The notes beneath the pieces are model-generated. The model was not told where the DNA came from and ran no database searches. It worked only from the letters and a program-made list of their open reading frames with translations. A DNA stretch of 6,953 nt, taken from the NCBI GenBank assembly GCA_013214985.1, contig JABSRY010000122.1:1-6953 (forward strand). The letters run 5' to 3'. The position numbers and the translations under genes are program-made. The stretch comes from Hyphomicrobiales bacterium. GTDB lineage: Bacteria; Pseudomonadota; Alphaproteobacteria; Rhizobiales; OSC116. Positions within the stretch are counted from its first letter, which is position 1; each line of letters begins with the position of its first letter. Shown here one piece after another: positions 1 through 5,680 of this stretch.

Positions 1-1083
1 TAATATCGGTATATCATGGGCAAAGATTTTTTTAACTTTACCTATATTGCCTGCCATTATAGGGTCACCCAAATCGATATCTTTAAACCGAATTGGCGTA
101 TTTTGTGTTATTTTTACGGCAGCGATTTTGTTAGCTCTTGGGCAAGATGCAAAGCTTCTTAACCTTGCATAGCTGGTTTTTGCTTTGGCATAATATTCGA
201 CGCCATTATGGCTTTTAAGCTTATAAGGGTGATTGCTCGACAATATAATATGTTCAATAAGTGCACCAATTTTAGCATCAAATATATCTTCGAATTTTTT
301 GTGATTAAAGGTGGATTTGTTAATAGAAAATAGCCGACGAGCAATTTTATTAGCCGCAATAAGCATGCCACTAAAATCAAAAACCATTATGGTTTTTTCA
401 AACCAACTTTGGTTGTCCGCCACATGATAAAGCTCAACAATAACATCCTGATGGAAATTATGGCTAAACATCTCATTTTCAATATGTTCAACGCTCATAT
501 TTAAGAGTGCAAGCGTATGTTTATTGCCATTTCTATAATCACCCGTAATATCCAACACACCCAAAATATCGCCATAGGGGTTATGGATAGGCACCGATGA
601 ACAGGTTAAAAAGCCATTGCTGTTTAAATAATGCTCGCCACCATGAATGGTAATTGCTTTATCGGCTTTAATAGCAGTGCCAATGGCGTTGGTACCTTTA
701 TCTGCCTCGCTCCATTTGGCGCCAGGCATTAATAATATTTTTGCAGCCCGTTCTACAAAAACAGGGTCGCCAATTTGGTTTAATATCACCCCGTCATTGT
801 CTGATAATAAAACCATATTATCGGTACCTTTAATCAATTGATATAGCTTCGACATCTCATTATCGGCTAAGTTAATCATCGAACGGTTTTTATCTAAAAT
901 ATTATCAATCTCATTATGCGGGCGATCATCAAACACATCATTAACTAAAATGCCACTGTCGAAGGAGCGCTGCCACGAACGGTAAATTTCGTTAGAAACG
1001 AGGTTATTTTGAACAGATTTATGTTCTCCATTATTTTCAAATGTGGCTTTTTTCAATTCGTTAATTTTCTGTTGGCGCTCCAT
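1..1083 (-). CDS. AcoR-like sigma-54-dependent transcriptional activator (partial, C-terminus outside window)
   Basis: The minus strand is open from the ATG at 1083-1081 to the window edge, giving 361 codons without a stop. An N-terminal segment (IYRSWQRSFDSGI, residues 33-45) is typical of AcoR-type regulators. A GAF domain follows at about 75-205, with NQIGDP, KGTNAIGTA and FLTCSSVPIHNPYGDILGVLDITG as recognisable blocks. A PAS-like region spans about 225-300 (MVFDFSGMLIAANKIARRLF). The AAA+ sigma-54 interaction domain begins at about 337 with GDPIMAGNIGKVKKIFA and DIPIL, the segment that directly precedes the Walker A motif, so the ATPase core and the Fis-type DNA-binding helices lie outside the window. 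The family are enhancer-binding proteins that remodel sigma-54 RNA polymerase. It is divergent from the dehydrogenase gene, whose promoter is of sigma-54 type, so it is probably that gene's activator. The inducer is unknown; acetoin, acetaldehyde or a related alcohol are guesses from family members. A GGGAGGG ribosome site lies just ahead of the chosen start. Confidence 0.93.
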   Translation of the reverse strand, partial: MERQQKINELKKATFENNGEHKSVQNNLVSNEIYRSWQRSFDSGILVNDVFDDRPHNEIDNILDKNRSMINLADNEMSKLYQLIKGTDNMVLLSDNDGVILNQIGDPVFVERAAKILLMPGAKWSEADKGTNAIGTAIKADKAITIHGGEHYLNSNGFLTCSSVPIHNPYGDILGVLDITGDYRNGNKHTLALLNMSVEHIENEMFSHNFHQDVIVELYHVADNQSWFEKTIMVFDFSGMLIAANKIARRLFSINKSTFNHKKFEDIFDAKIGALIEHIILSSNHPYKLKSHNGVEYYAKAKTSYARLRSFASCPRANKIAAVKITQNTPIRFKDIDLGDPIMAGNIGKVKKIFAHDIPIL

Positions 1084-1086
1084 TTA

Positions 1087-1113
1087 CCCTCCCAAATACG
1101 TGGATTTTGGGAG
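1087..1113 (-). promoter_or_regulatory. Hairpin overlapping the ribosome binding site of the AcoR-like gene
   Basis: On the plus strand CTCCCAAA (1089-1096) and TTTGGGAG (1106-1113) are exact reverse complements with a 9-nt loop. In the minus-strand mRNA the 3' arm contains most of the GGGAGGG Shine-Dalgarno sequence (1093-1087), which sits 3 nt before the ATG. Folding would hide the ribosome site, so translation of the regulator could be restrained. The same dyad could instead be a DNA operator. The complementarity is seen directly; a role is inferred. Confidence 0.5.
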
Positions 1114-1116
1114 TTT

Positions 1117-1131
1117 GGCTTAATTTAAGCC
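1117..1131. promoter_or_regulatory. 15-bp perfect palindrome upstream of the AcoR-like gene
   Basis: GGCTTAA-T-TTAAGCC has 7-bp arms around one central base, the same 7-1-7 layout as the palindrome at 1212-1226 but with a different sequence. It lies 33 bp upstream of the regulator start and about 195 bp upstream of the sigma-54 promoter. It could be an operator for autoregulation or a small hairpin in the regulator's leader. There is no direct evidence for the protein that binds it. Confidence 0.4.
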
Positions 1132-1211
1132 GAGAGTCCATGCCCTAACAATAAATAGTAAATGATGTGTGGAGCTATAAAAAGTGAGACCTGTTAAGTT
1201 TTTCAACAACC

Positions 1212-1226
1212 GTTCAAAATTTGAAC
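1212..1226. promoter_or_regulatory. Candidate upstream activator site (enhancer) for the sigma-54 promoter
   Basis: GTTCAAA-A-TTTGAAC is a perfect dyad with 7-bp arms and one central base. It lies about 125-139 bp upstream of the predicted start site at 1351, the usual distance for enhancer sites used by sigma-54 activators through DNA looping. A weaker TGTT-N9-AACA half-dyad sits just beside it at 1192-1208 and could be a second site. Assignment to the divergent AcoR-like protein is inferred from position and symmetry. Confidence 0.5.
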
Positions 1227-1324
1227 ACTTACTAATTTTCATAAAAATGATGCTCTAAAAAATTGAAACAGTAAGTATCTGATATAACCAATTAATTATA
1301 AACTTTGTTTAACAATTATGGAGT

Positions 1325-1339
1325 TGGCACACGGGTTGC
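1325..1339 (+). promoter_or_regulatory. Sigma-54 (-24/-12) promoter of the aldehyde dehydrogenase operon
   Basis: TGGCAC-N5-TTGC matches the sigma-54 consensus exactly at the key positions: GG at 1326-1327 and GC at 1338-1339, separated by 10 bp. Transcription would start near 1351, leaving a 43-nt leader before the ATG at 1394. The divergent neighbour encodes a sigma-54 activator, which independently supports the call. Confidence 0.88.
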
Positions 1340-1393
1340 TTGTTGATAGCCGAATACCAAATAAAAATAATTTAAATAAAAAGGGAAATTATA

Positions 1394-2914
1394 ATGGTTT
1401 ACGCAAATCCTGGTGATTCTGGCTCGAAGATGACTTATAAGCCAAAATATGAAAACTATATTGGTGGCAAATGGGTTGCCCCAGTTAAAGGCATGTATTT
1501 CGAAAATGTTAGCCCAGTTAATGGCAAAGTATTTACCGAAATCGCACGTTCAACAGCCGAAGATATTGAACTGGCATTAGATGCCGCCCATGCAGCAAAA
1601 ACCGAATGGGGCACAACATCGCCTACTGCCCGCGCTGCGGTACTACACGCAATTGCCGATAAAATGGAACAGAATATAGAATTGTTAGCCGTCGCCGAAA
1701 CATGGGATAATGGCAAACCTATCCGCGAAACAATGGCCGCCGATATCCCGTTGGCAATCGATCATTTTAGATATTTTGCGGCCTGTATTCGCACCCAAGA
1801 AGGCACGCTTTCAGACCATGGCGGTGGAACTGTCGCTTATCATTACCATGAGCCATTAGGTGTTGTTGGGCAAATTATACCGTGGAATTTCCCAATTCTT
1901 ATGGCTGTGTGGAAGCTAGCCCCAGCAATTGCAGCGGGCAATTGCGTGGTTATTAAGCCAGCCGAGCAAACTCCCGCTAGTATTTTGGTGTTAATGGAGT
2001 TGTTAGAGGGTATTGTACCTCCAGGTGTTATTAATGTGGTCAATGGTTTTGGTATAGAAGCGGGCAAACCACTCGCCAGCAATAAACGCATTGCTAAAAT
2101 CGCCTTCACTGGTGAAACCACAACGGGTCGGCTAATCGCGCAATATGCATCAGAAAACCTTATCCCCGTAACGTTAGAGCTAGGCGGTAAATCTCCGAAC
2201 TTATTCTTTGACGACGTATTTGCTAAAGATGATGATTTCGCAGATAAAGCACTAGAAGGCTTCACACTATTTGCCTTTAACCAAGGCGAGGTTTGTACTT
2301 GCCCATCACGTGCACTAATTCAAGAAGGTATTTATGATGACTTCATGTCAAAAGCCATTGCCCGTACCGAAAAAATCACCAAAGGCAACCCGCTAGACCC
2401 AACTACAATGCTAGGCGCACAAGCCAGTAACGACCAGTTAGAAAAAATTATGTCCTATATGGATATTGGGCTTCAAGAAGGCGCTAAAATTCTAACAGGC
2501 GGTAATCGTTTAGAGTTGGGCGGCGATTTATCGGGTGGTTATTATGTGGAGCCAACTATTTTTGAAGGCAATAATAGCATGCGTATTTTCCAAGAGGAAA
2601 TTTTTGGACCTGTCGTAGCCGTTACTAAATTTACCGATAGAAACCACGCATTAGAAATAGCCAATGATACATTATATGGCCTAGGTGCTGGCCTTTGGAC
2701 AAGAGACGGCCAAACCGCCTATAAATTAGTCCGTGCAATACAGGCAGGCCGTGTTTGGACCAATTGTTACCATCTATACCCTGCACATGCTGCATTTGGC
2801 GGCTATAAAAGCTCAGGCATTGGCCGCGAAAACCATAAAATGATGCTTGATCATTATCAGCAAACTAAAAATCTATTAGTAAGCTATGATGCAAAAGCCC
2901 TTGGTTTTTACTAG
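1394..2914 (+). CDS. NAD-dependent aldehyde dehydrogenase, ExaC/AcoD type
   Basis: The 506-residue product has the full length and order of the ALDH superfamily and oxidises an aldehyde to the acid with NAD(P)+ in the cytoplasm. The N-terminus, MVYANPGDSGSK then YENYIGGKWVAPVKG, is characteristic of the ExaC/AcoD/AldB acetaldehyde dehydrogenase group. Catalytic features are visible: Asn165 in IIPWNFP, Lys188 in VVIKPAEQTP, the nucleotide loop FTGETTTGR (238-246), the general base Glu262 in LELGGKSPN, the nucleophile Cys301 in GEVCTCPSR, and Glu402 in EEIFGPV. The substrate is probably acetaldehyde or another short aldehyde from alcohol or acetoin breakdown; this is family inference. The start fits the family N-terminus, with a modest AAGGG ribosome site 7 nt upstream. 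It is transcribed from the sigma-54 promoter at 1325 and followed after 57 bp by the DUF779 gene, a frequent partner of this dehydrogenase type. Confidence 0.96.
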   Translation: MVYANPGDSGSKMTYKPKYENYIGGKWVAPVKGMYFENVSPVNGKVFTEIARSTAEDIELALDAAHAAKTEWGTTSPTARAAVLHAIADKMEQNIELLAVAETWDNGKPIRETMAADIPLAIDHFRYFAACIRTQEGTLSDHGGGTVAYHYHEPLGVVGQIIPWNFPILMAVWKLAPAIAAGNCVVIKPAEQTPASILVLMELLEGIVPPGVINVVNGFGIEAGKPLASNKRIAKIAFTGETTTGRLIAQYASENLIPVTLELGGKSPNLFFDDVFAKDDDFADKALEGFTLFAFNQGEVCTCPSRALIQEGIYDDFMSKAIARTEKITKGNPLDPTTMLGAQASNDQLEKIMSYMDIGLQEGAKILTGGNRLELGGDLSGGYYVEPTIFEGNNSMRIFQEEIFGPVVAVTKFTDRNHALEIANDTLYGLGAGLWTRDGQTAYKLVRAIQAGRVWTNCYHLYPAHAAFGGYKSSGIGRENHKMMLDHYQQTKNLLVSYDAKALGFY

Positions 2915-2923
2915 AATATAACC

Positions 2924-2952
2924 AGCCCTCTATAATTTATTTATGGAGGGCT
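2924..2952 (+). terminator. Intercistronic hairpin between the dehydrogenase and DUF779 genes
   Basis: AGCCCTCTATAA (2924-2935) pairs with TTATGGAGGGCT (2941-2952): 12 pairs including one G-U, with a 5-nt loop. The sequence after it (ATATTTAAAA) has only a broken T-run, so complete termination is doubtful. It lies 9 nt after the dehydrogenase stop and 19 nt before the next start. It probably acts as a partial terminator or a 3'-end stabiliser giving more dehydrogenase than DUF779 protein. Confidence 0.5.
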
Positions 2953-2971
2953 ATATTTAAAAGAGCGAAGC

Positions 2972-3340
2972 ATGATAAAAAAAGTAATATCGCTACCCGC
3001 AGCCGATGCGCTTATAGACAAATTAAAAAACATTCATGGTGACTTAATGTTTTTTCAATCAGGCGGTTGTTGTGATGGTAGCGCCCCAATGTGCTATGTT
3101 TTAGGTGAATTCAAAATTAGCGACAATGATGTTTTGCTAGGTGAAATAGCTGGATGCCCGTTTTACATTGCCCATAACCAATATGAATATTGGAAACACA
3201 CCCAACTAATTATCGATGTCGTAAAGGGAAGAGGAGCAGGGTTTTCTTTGGAAGCACCAGAGGGTTACAGGTTTTTAACCCGCTCAAAACTATTTACAGA
3301 TGAGGCACTCATTGCTCTAAATATACGATCTAGAAACTAA
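2972..3340 (+). CDS. DUF779 family protein, aldehyde dehydrogenase partner
   Basis: The 122-residue product shows hallmarks of DUF779: HGDLMFFQSGGCCDGSAPMC (22-41), DVLLGEIAGCPFYI (53-66), QYEYWKHTQLIIDVVKGRG (70-88) and FSLEAPEGYRFLTRS (91-105). Four cysteines stand out, Cys33-Cys34, Cys41 and Cys62, as do His22 and His76, which could suit metal or redox chemistry, but no activity is established that I can cite. It has no signal peptide or membrane segment, so it is probably cytoplasmic. Genes of this family commonly sit next to ExaC-type aldehyde dehydrogenases, as here, so a maturation, accessory or protective role for the dehydrogenase is a reasonable inference. Its ribosome site is weak (AGAGCGAAG), and it probably depends on readthrough of the hairpin at 2924. 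Confidence 0.9.
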   Translation: MIKKVISLPAADALIDKLKNIHGDLMFFQSGGCCDGSAPMCYVLGEFKISDNDVLLGEIAGCPFYIAHNQYEYWKHTQLIIDVVKGRGAGFSLEAPEGYRFLTRSKLFTDEALIALNIRSRN

Positions 3341-3475
3341 CCTTTTTAACTAATACTTATGTATAATCTGGTTAACCAATTGTTAATTATCCTTAGTTGA
3401 TTAGCCACATTGCCAATTTAATTCAACATCAAAAAAATGTATTTTTAAGTTGGGTGTAGAAAAATTGGGATGGTT
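3341..3475. other. AT-rich spacer separating the aldehyde operon from the small-gene cluster
   Basis: I see no gene here. A 10-bp palindrome TGGTTAACCA lies at 3369-3378. There is no clear intrinsic terminator for the aldehyde operon. The end of the spacer (ATTTTTAAG, then GGTGTAG, 3440-3459) resembles the leader just ahead of the gene at 5750 (ATTTTTAAGGTGTAG), a weak hint of shared leader sequence among the small genes. Confidence 0.35.
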
Positions 3476-3889
3476 ATGATTAGAGACGAAACGTTAGTCG
3501 AGATATTTGTGAGTCAATTTTACCGAAATAGAGTGGCACATTTTACCAGAATGGTGTCACCAAATTTCACTTACCAGGGGCCCGATTCAAATCGGTTAGA
3601 CTTCTTTGAGTTTTTATCACATTGCAACATAATGTATAAATCTGTGCGGGCTTTTGTTAAATCGGTGCATACCGATGACGGCATAAGTTTTTTTATAGAT
3701 TATGATATAAAAATCGATCACAAATCATTTGAAAATGGCTGCACACTTTCTAGCAAGGCGCTAGTTCAAGTTAAGGAACATTTAATAGAAAACATCATTG
3801 TAGATTTCGATGGAAGTCAGATTAAAGACGATAAAATTCCAGAGGTACAACCAGAATTACAAAAAGAAAAGGGACACGATTATATTTAA
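3476..3889 (+). CDS. Small SnoaL/NTF2-like protein, first of three tandem paralogues
   Basis: A 137-residue protein of unknown function. Its N-terminal half aligns without gaps with the products at 4746 and 5205: LVEIFVSQFYR (7-17) against LVEYFLSEPYR and LVEYFLSDYYR, then VSPNFTY (27-33) against VSPTFAF in the third. This layout of an N-terminal helix, an F-x-[FY] strand, an acidic FFEFL helix near 43-47 and alternating strands suits the SnoaL/NTF2-like cone fold. It differs from its paralogues by a charged C-terminal tail (about 113-137). I start it at the ATG at 3476 because it aligns residue for residue with the others; an in-frame ATG at 3470 would add two residues. GGGA at 3467-3470 is a plausible ribosome site, though close. 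No signal peptide or membrane segment is seen. The fold call rests on sequence pattern only. Confidence 0.75.
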   Translation: MIRDETLVEIFVSQFYRNRVAHFTRMVSPNFTYQGPDSNRLDFFEFLSHCNIMYKSVRAFVKSVHTDDGISFFIDYDIKIDHKSFENGCTLSSKALVQVKEHLIENIIVDFDGSQIKDDKIPEVQPELQKEKGHDYI

Positions 3890-4043
3890 AAGTCAGAATA
3901 AGAAACCATTAAATGATTGTTAATTATAAGGTCTATATCTTTCAGTAATAACAGTAACATTTTATACTTTATTAAGCTCATTGCTGCAAAATATTTGAAG
4001 TATTGGTTGTTATGATCGACTTAAACAGTAGTCTTTAGTATAG

Positions 4044-4071
4044 TTGAAATTAGATTCAAATAGTATATAGA
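4044..4071 (+). promoter_or_regulatory. Candidate housekeeping promoter upstream of the two-helix membrane protein gene
   Basis: TTGAAA (4044-4049) and TATAGA (4066-4071) are separated by 16 bp and resemble a sigma-70 -35/-10 pair. A start near 4078 would give a leader of about 35 nt before the ATG at 4113. The region is very AT-rich, so chance matches are common. A small dyad (TTGAA-N6-TTCAA, 4044-4059) overlaps the -35 box. Confidence 0.3.
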
Positions 4072-4112
4072 TTTAATACTAAATGTCTAGTTAAGATAAT
4101 GGTGTGGTAACT

Positions 4113-4424
4113 ATGTTTAAAATTTTGGGTATTATTGGTGGGGTAAGTTTTTTGTTGCTTACCGTCGTGCAATTATTTACCGATCTTTCAAAAAATGGAT
4201 CTTCAGATCATATGGAGCTTACTTTAGTCGAAGAATCGTGGGCTGCATTAAGTTCAGACAATTTTCATTCGTCAATGCGGAGCTTAAAAAGTTTTTTCTC
4301 ATCCGATGAATTTAGAGCTTTTGATACTTATATTTTAGATACACCCGTGGTTGTATTTTCAGGTGTCCTTAGTTTTGTATTGTTGTTTTTTTCGTTAAAA
4401 AGCTCGTTCAAACAAGAATATTAA
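4113..4424 (+). CDS. Small membrane protein with two predicted transmembrane helices
   Basis: A 103-residue hypothetical protein. Residues 2-23 (FKILGIIGGVSFLLLTVVQLF) and about 78-95 (TPVVVFSGVLSFVLLFFS) are hydrophobic helices flanking a polar segment of about 55 residues. The first lies right at the N-terminus, so it could also act as an uncleaved signal anchor. The middle carries ELTLVEESWAAL then SL..F and a D-x-x-V segment before the second helix. This resembles small two-helix membrane proteins of alphaproteobacteria whose function I do not know. The ATG at 4113 has GGTG 8 nt upstream; an in-frame GTG at 4104 is possible but would put that G-rich stretch inside the gene. It is on the same strand as the paralogues on both sides but more than 200 bp from each, so co-transcription is uncertain. 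Confidence 0.65.
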   Translation: MFKILGIIGGVSFLLLTVVQLFTDLSKNGSSDHMELTLVEESWAALSSDNFHSSMRSLKSFFSSDEFRAFDTYILDTPVVVFSGVLSFVLLFFSLKSSFKQEY

Positions 4425-4527
4425 GTGAAACATAATTTACGGTATTAACGCTGCCTATCTAATTACTTTTTCAATGTCAACTAAAGCATATTGGTCTTTT
4501 GTATTCAACATAAAGGATAGTTTACTC

Positions 4528-4551
4528 ATGCCTAAGAACTGTTACGGTTAG
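4528..4551 (+). CDS. Possible 7-codon leader peptide (MPKNCYG)
   Basis: ATG at 4528 opens a 7-codon frame ending in TAG at 4549-4551. AAAGGA (4512-4517) lies 10 nt upstream, an acceptable ribosome site. The stop codon is 2 nt before a stem-loop at 4554-4592, an arrangement like that of translated attenuators or ribosome-responsive leaders. Such short frames arise often by chance, so this is only a candidate. The next gene starts almost 200 nt downstream, which is far for a classic attenuator. Confidence 0.2.
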   Translation: MPKNCYG

Positions 4552-4553
4552 TT

Positions 4554-4592
4554 GGCTCTTCTTTCTTTTCTTCGCAGTATGAATGAAGAGCC
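4554..4592 (+). terminator. Stem-loop in the gap before the second paralogue
   Basis: GGCTCTTC (4554-4561) and GAAGAGCC (4585-4592) are perfect complements. Three more pairs (TTC 4563-4565 with GAA 4581-4583) extend the stem across a T-T mismatch, leaving a 15-nt loop. The downstream sequence (ATTTCATCTT) is T-rich but not a clean T-run. It could be a weak terminator for the membrane protein transcript, or the body of a small RNA. Confidence 0.4.
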
Positions 4593-4745
4593 ATTTCATC
4601 TTATATCATATTGATCAGTCGTTTACCGCTTAACAGCCCCTATACTCTATTCGGCTTTATGTATGATTCTAACACTTCAAGTTTATTTATAAATTAACGG
4701 GCAGTATACCAATCTGTGTTATGGTGGGTAGAGAGGTGTCGAGCT

Positions 4746-5057
4746 TTGTCTAAAAATAAAAAATTGGTAGAATATTTTTTGAGTGAACCATACCGACGAG
4801 AAAAAGAAAATTTATTGCATATTATAGCAGAAGATTTTGTATTTCGTAGTACACGTTTTGGCGCAATGGATTTTGATGCTTATGCAGAATATGCAAAAAA
4901 ATATTATGTCGAAGAAGTCATAACCATTGACTGGATACAGTCAAAAGATGACAAGAATTTTGGCGTTGCATATACCGCTGTCCACGAAGGAAAAACCTTT
5001 TTTGGAAATTTGGCAGTCTCTGTTGTTGATGGCAAAATTACAGCCTTAATTGAATAA
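4746..5057 (+). CDS. Small SnoaL/NTF2-like protein, second of three tandem paralogues (TTG start)
   Basis: A 103-residue protein of unknown function. Its first residues MSKNKKLVEYFLSEPYRREK match MSQNLRLVEYFLSDYYRCKK of the product at 5205; 16 of the 28 residues from position 6 or 7 to 33 are identical by eye. I chose the TTG at 4746 because it aligns with the ATG of that paralogue and has GAGAGG (4731-4736) 9 nt upstream. The longer frame from GTG at 4716 would add a Trp- and Arg-containing extension (MLWWVERCRA) that neither paralogue has. The pattern of an N-terminal helix, FVF (31-33), MDFDAYAEYAKKYY helix (41-54), strands and an ending VVDGKITALIE fits the SnoaL/NTF2-like fold, and this is the clearest of the three. 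No signal peptide, cysteine or obvious catalytic set is seen. A binding or immunity-like role cannot be excluded. Confidence 0.78.
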   Translation: MSKNKKLVEYFLSEPYRREKENLLHIIAEDFVFRSTRFGAMDFDAYAEYAKKYYVEEVITIDWIQSKDDKNFGVAYTAVHEGKTFFGNLAVSVVDGKITALIE

Positions 5058-5175
5058 CAATTATTTATCAAATATTTACCGAACCCATTGTCGGTGACAA
5101 AGGGTGCAACAAGTCAATTTGGCGCTTGGCATAGTACATTAGTATATCATTAACCATATTTAAATAATTTGCTAA
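5058..5175. other. Spacer between the second and third paralogues
   Basis: No gene is visible. Two small overlapping dyads, ACCGA-N8-TCGGT (5078-5095) and TTGTC-GGT-GACAA (5088-5100), lie 20-45 nt after the stop. Neither is followed by a T-run, so termination here is doubtful. Confidence 0.3.
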
Positions 5176-5208
5176 GTATCTTAAATTTAGAGGAGAAATT
5201 TAAGATGT
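5176..5208 (+). promoter_or_regulatory. Translation-control hairpin presenting the Shine-Dalgarno sequence in its loop
   Basis: ATCTTAAATTT (5178-5188) is the exact reverse complement of AAATTTAAGAT (5196-5206). The 7-nt loop between them (5189-5195) is AGAGGAG, the Shine-Dalgarno sequence itself. The stem's descending arm ends in the first two bases of the ATG (5205-5207), and two G-U pairs (5177 with 5207, 5176 with 5208) could close the whole start codon. The stem is almost entirely A-U with one C-G pair, so it would be marginally stable and could melt with temperature, ribosome contact or protein binding. The pairing is read directly; control of translation is inferred. Confidence 0.65.
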
Positions 5209-5546
5209 CACAAAATCTAAGATTGGTAGAATATTTTTTAAGCGATTATTATAGATGCAAAAAAGAACTACTCGCACATATCGTTTCCCCTACATTTGCA
5301 TTTATCGACAGCTCAGAAGATGTTGGCGATTATGATCGGTTTATAGAATATACGCGTATGTTCCCGACTAAGAAAAAATTAGTTATTAAAGCCATAGAAA
5401 GCCCAGATGATATATATTTTGTGGCCAGCTATTATACGGAAAGTCTGGACTATTTTAACGACAGATATGACGGTAAGGTGGGGGTGCTAATTAAAGAAGG
5501 GCTGATCGATAAAATAAGAATTCATAAAACAGAAACCATTTCTTAA
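5205..5546 (+). CDS. Small SnoaL/NTF2-like protein, third of three tandem paralogues
   Basis: A 113-residue protein of unknown function, closest to the product at 4746: LVEYFLSDYYRCKKELLAHI (7-26), then VSPTFAF (27-33), the acidic helix DYDRFIEYTRMF (42-53) and ESPDDIYFVASYY (65-77) in register with QSKDDKNFGVAYT. VSPTF is also shared with the first paralogue. The ATG at 5205 has an excellent AGAGGAG ribosome site ending 9 nt upstream. A longer frame from TTG at 5169 would place that site and its hairpin inside the gene and would break the alignment with the paralogues. It is rich in Tyr and acidic residues and has no signal peptide or membrane segment. The SnoaL/NTF2-like assignment is by pattern only. 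Confidence 0.8.
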   Translation: MSQNLRLVEYFLSDYYRCKKELLAHIVSPTFAFIDSSEDVGDYDRFIEYTRMFPTKKKLVIKAIESPDDIYFVASYYTESLDYFNDRYDGKVGVLIKEGLIDKIRIHKTETIS

Positions 5547-5680
5547 CTAAAAATATTGTCCAAAACATATTTATAACAATAGTCTTTGACTAATTACTGC
5601 GATCGAAAGCTTAAATGTTCGAATGTTATTAGTAAGTTACAGCCCCAAATAACAAAATAAAATTTTTGTCAATACGCTAA

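Larger units (their letters stand above)
4425..4745. other. Long intergenic region with a possible leader peptide and stem-loop
   Basis: This 321-base stretch has no long open frame. Its first 85 bases and the 150 bases before the next gene are plain AT-rich sequence. The only organised part is 4512-4592, described separately: a short open frame with a ribosome site followed by a stem-loop. Confidence 0.5.

Noticed and set aside
159..380. Minus-strand open frame of 73 codons
   Set aside because: It lies in another frame within the AcoR-like gene, whose GAF, PAS-like and AAA+ motifs are clear; it has no ribosome site.
647..841. Plus-strand open frame of 64 codons
   Set aside because: Antisense to the GAF domain coding sequence of the AcoR-like gene; composition and absence of a ribosome site indicate a shadow frame.
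1456..2265. Two minus-strand frames (1456-1716 and 1843-2265) inside the dehydrogenase gene
   Set aside because: Both are antisense to a gene with all catalytic residues in place and show no recognisable motif.
3369..3378. TGGTTAACCA as a terminator for the aldehyde operon
   Set aside because: The palindrome has no loop and no following T-run, so it would not form a terminator hairpin.
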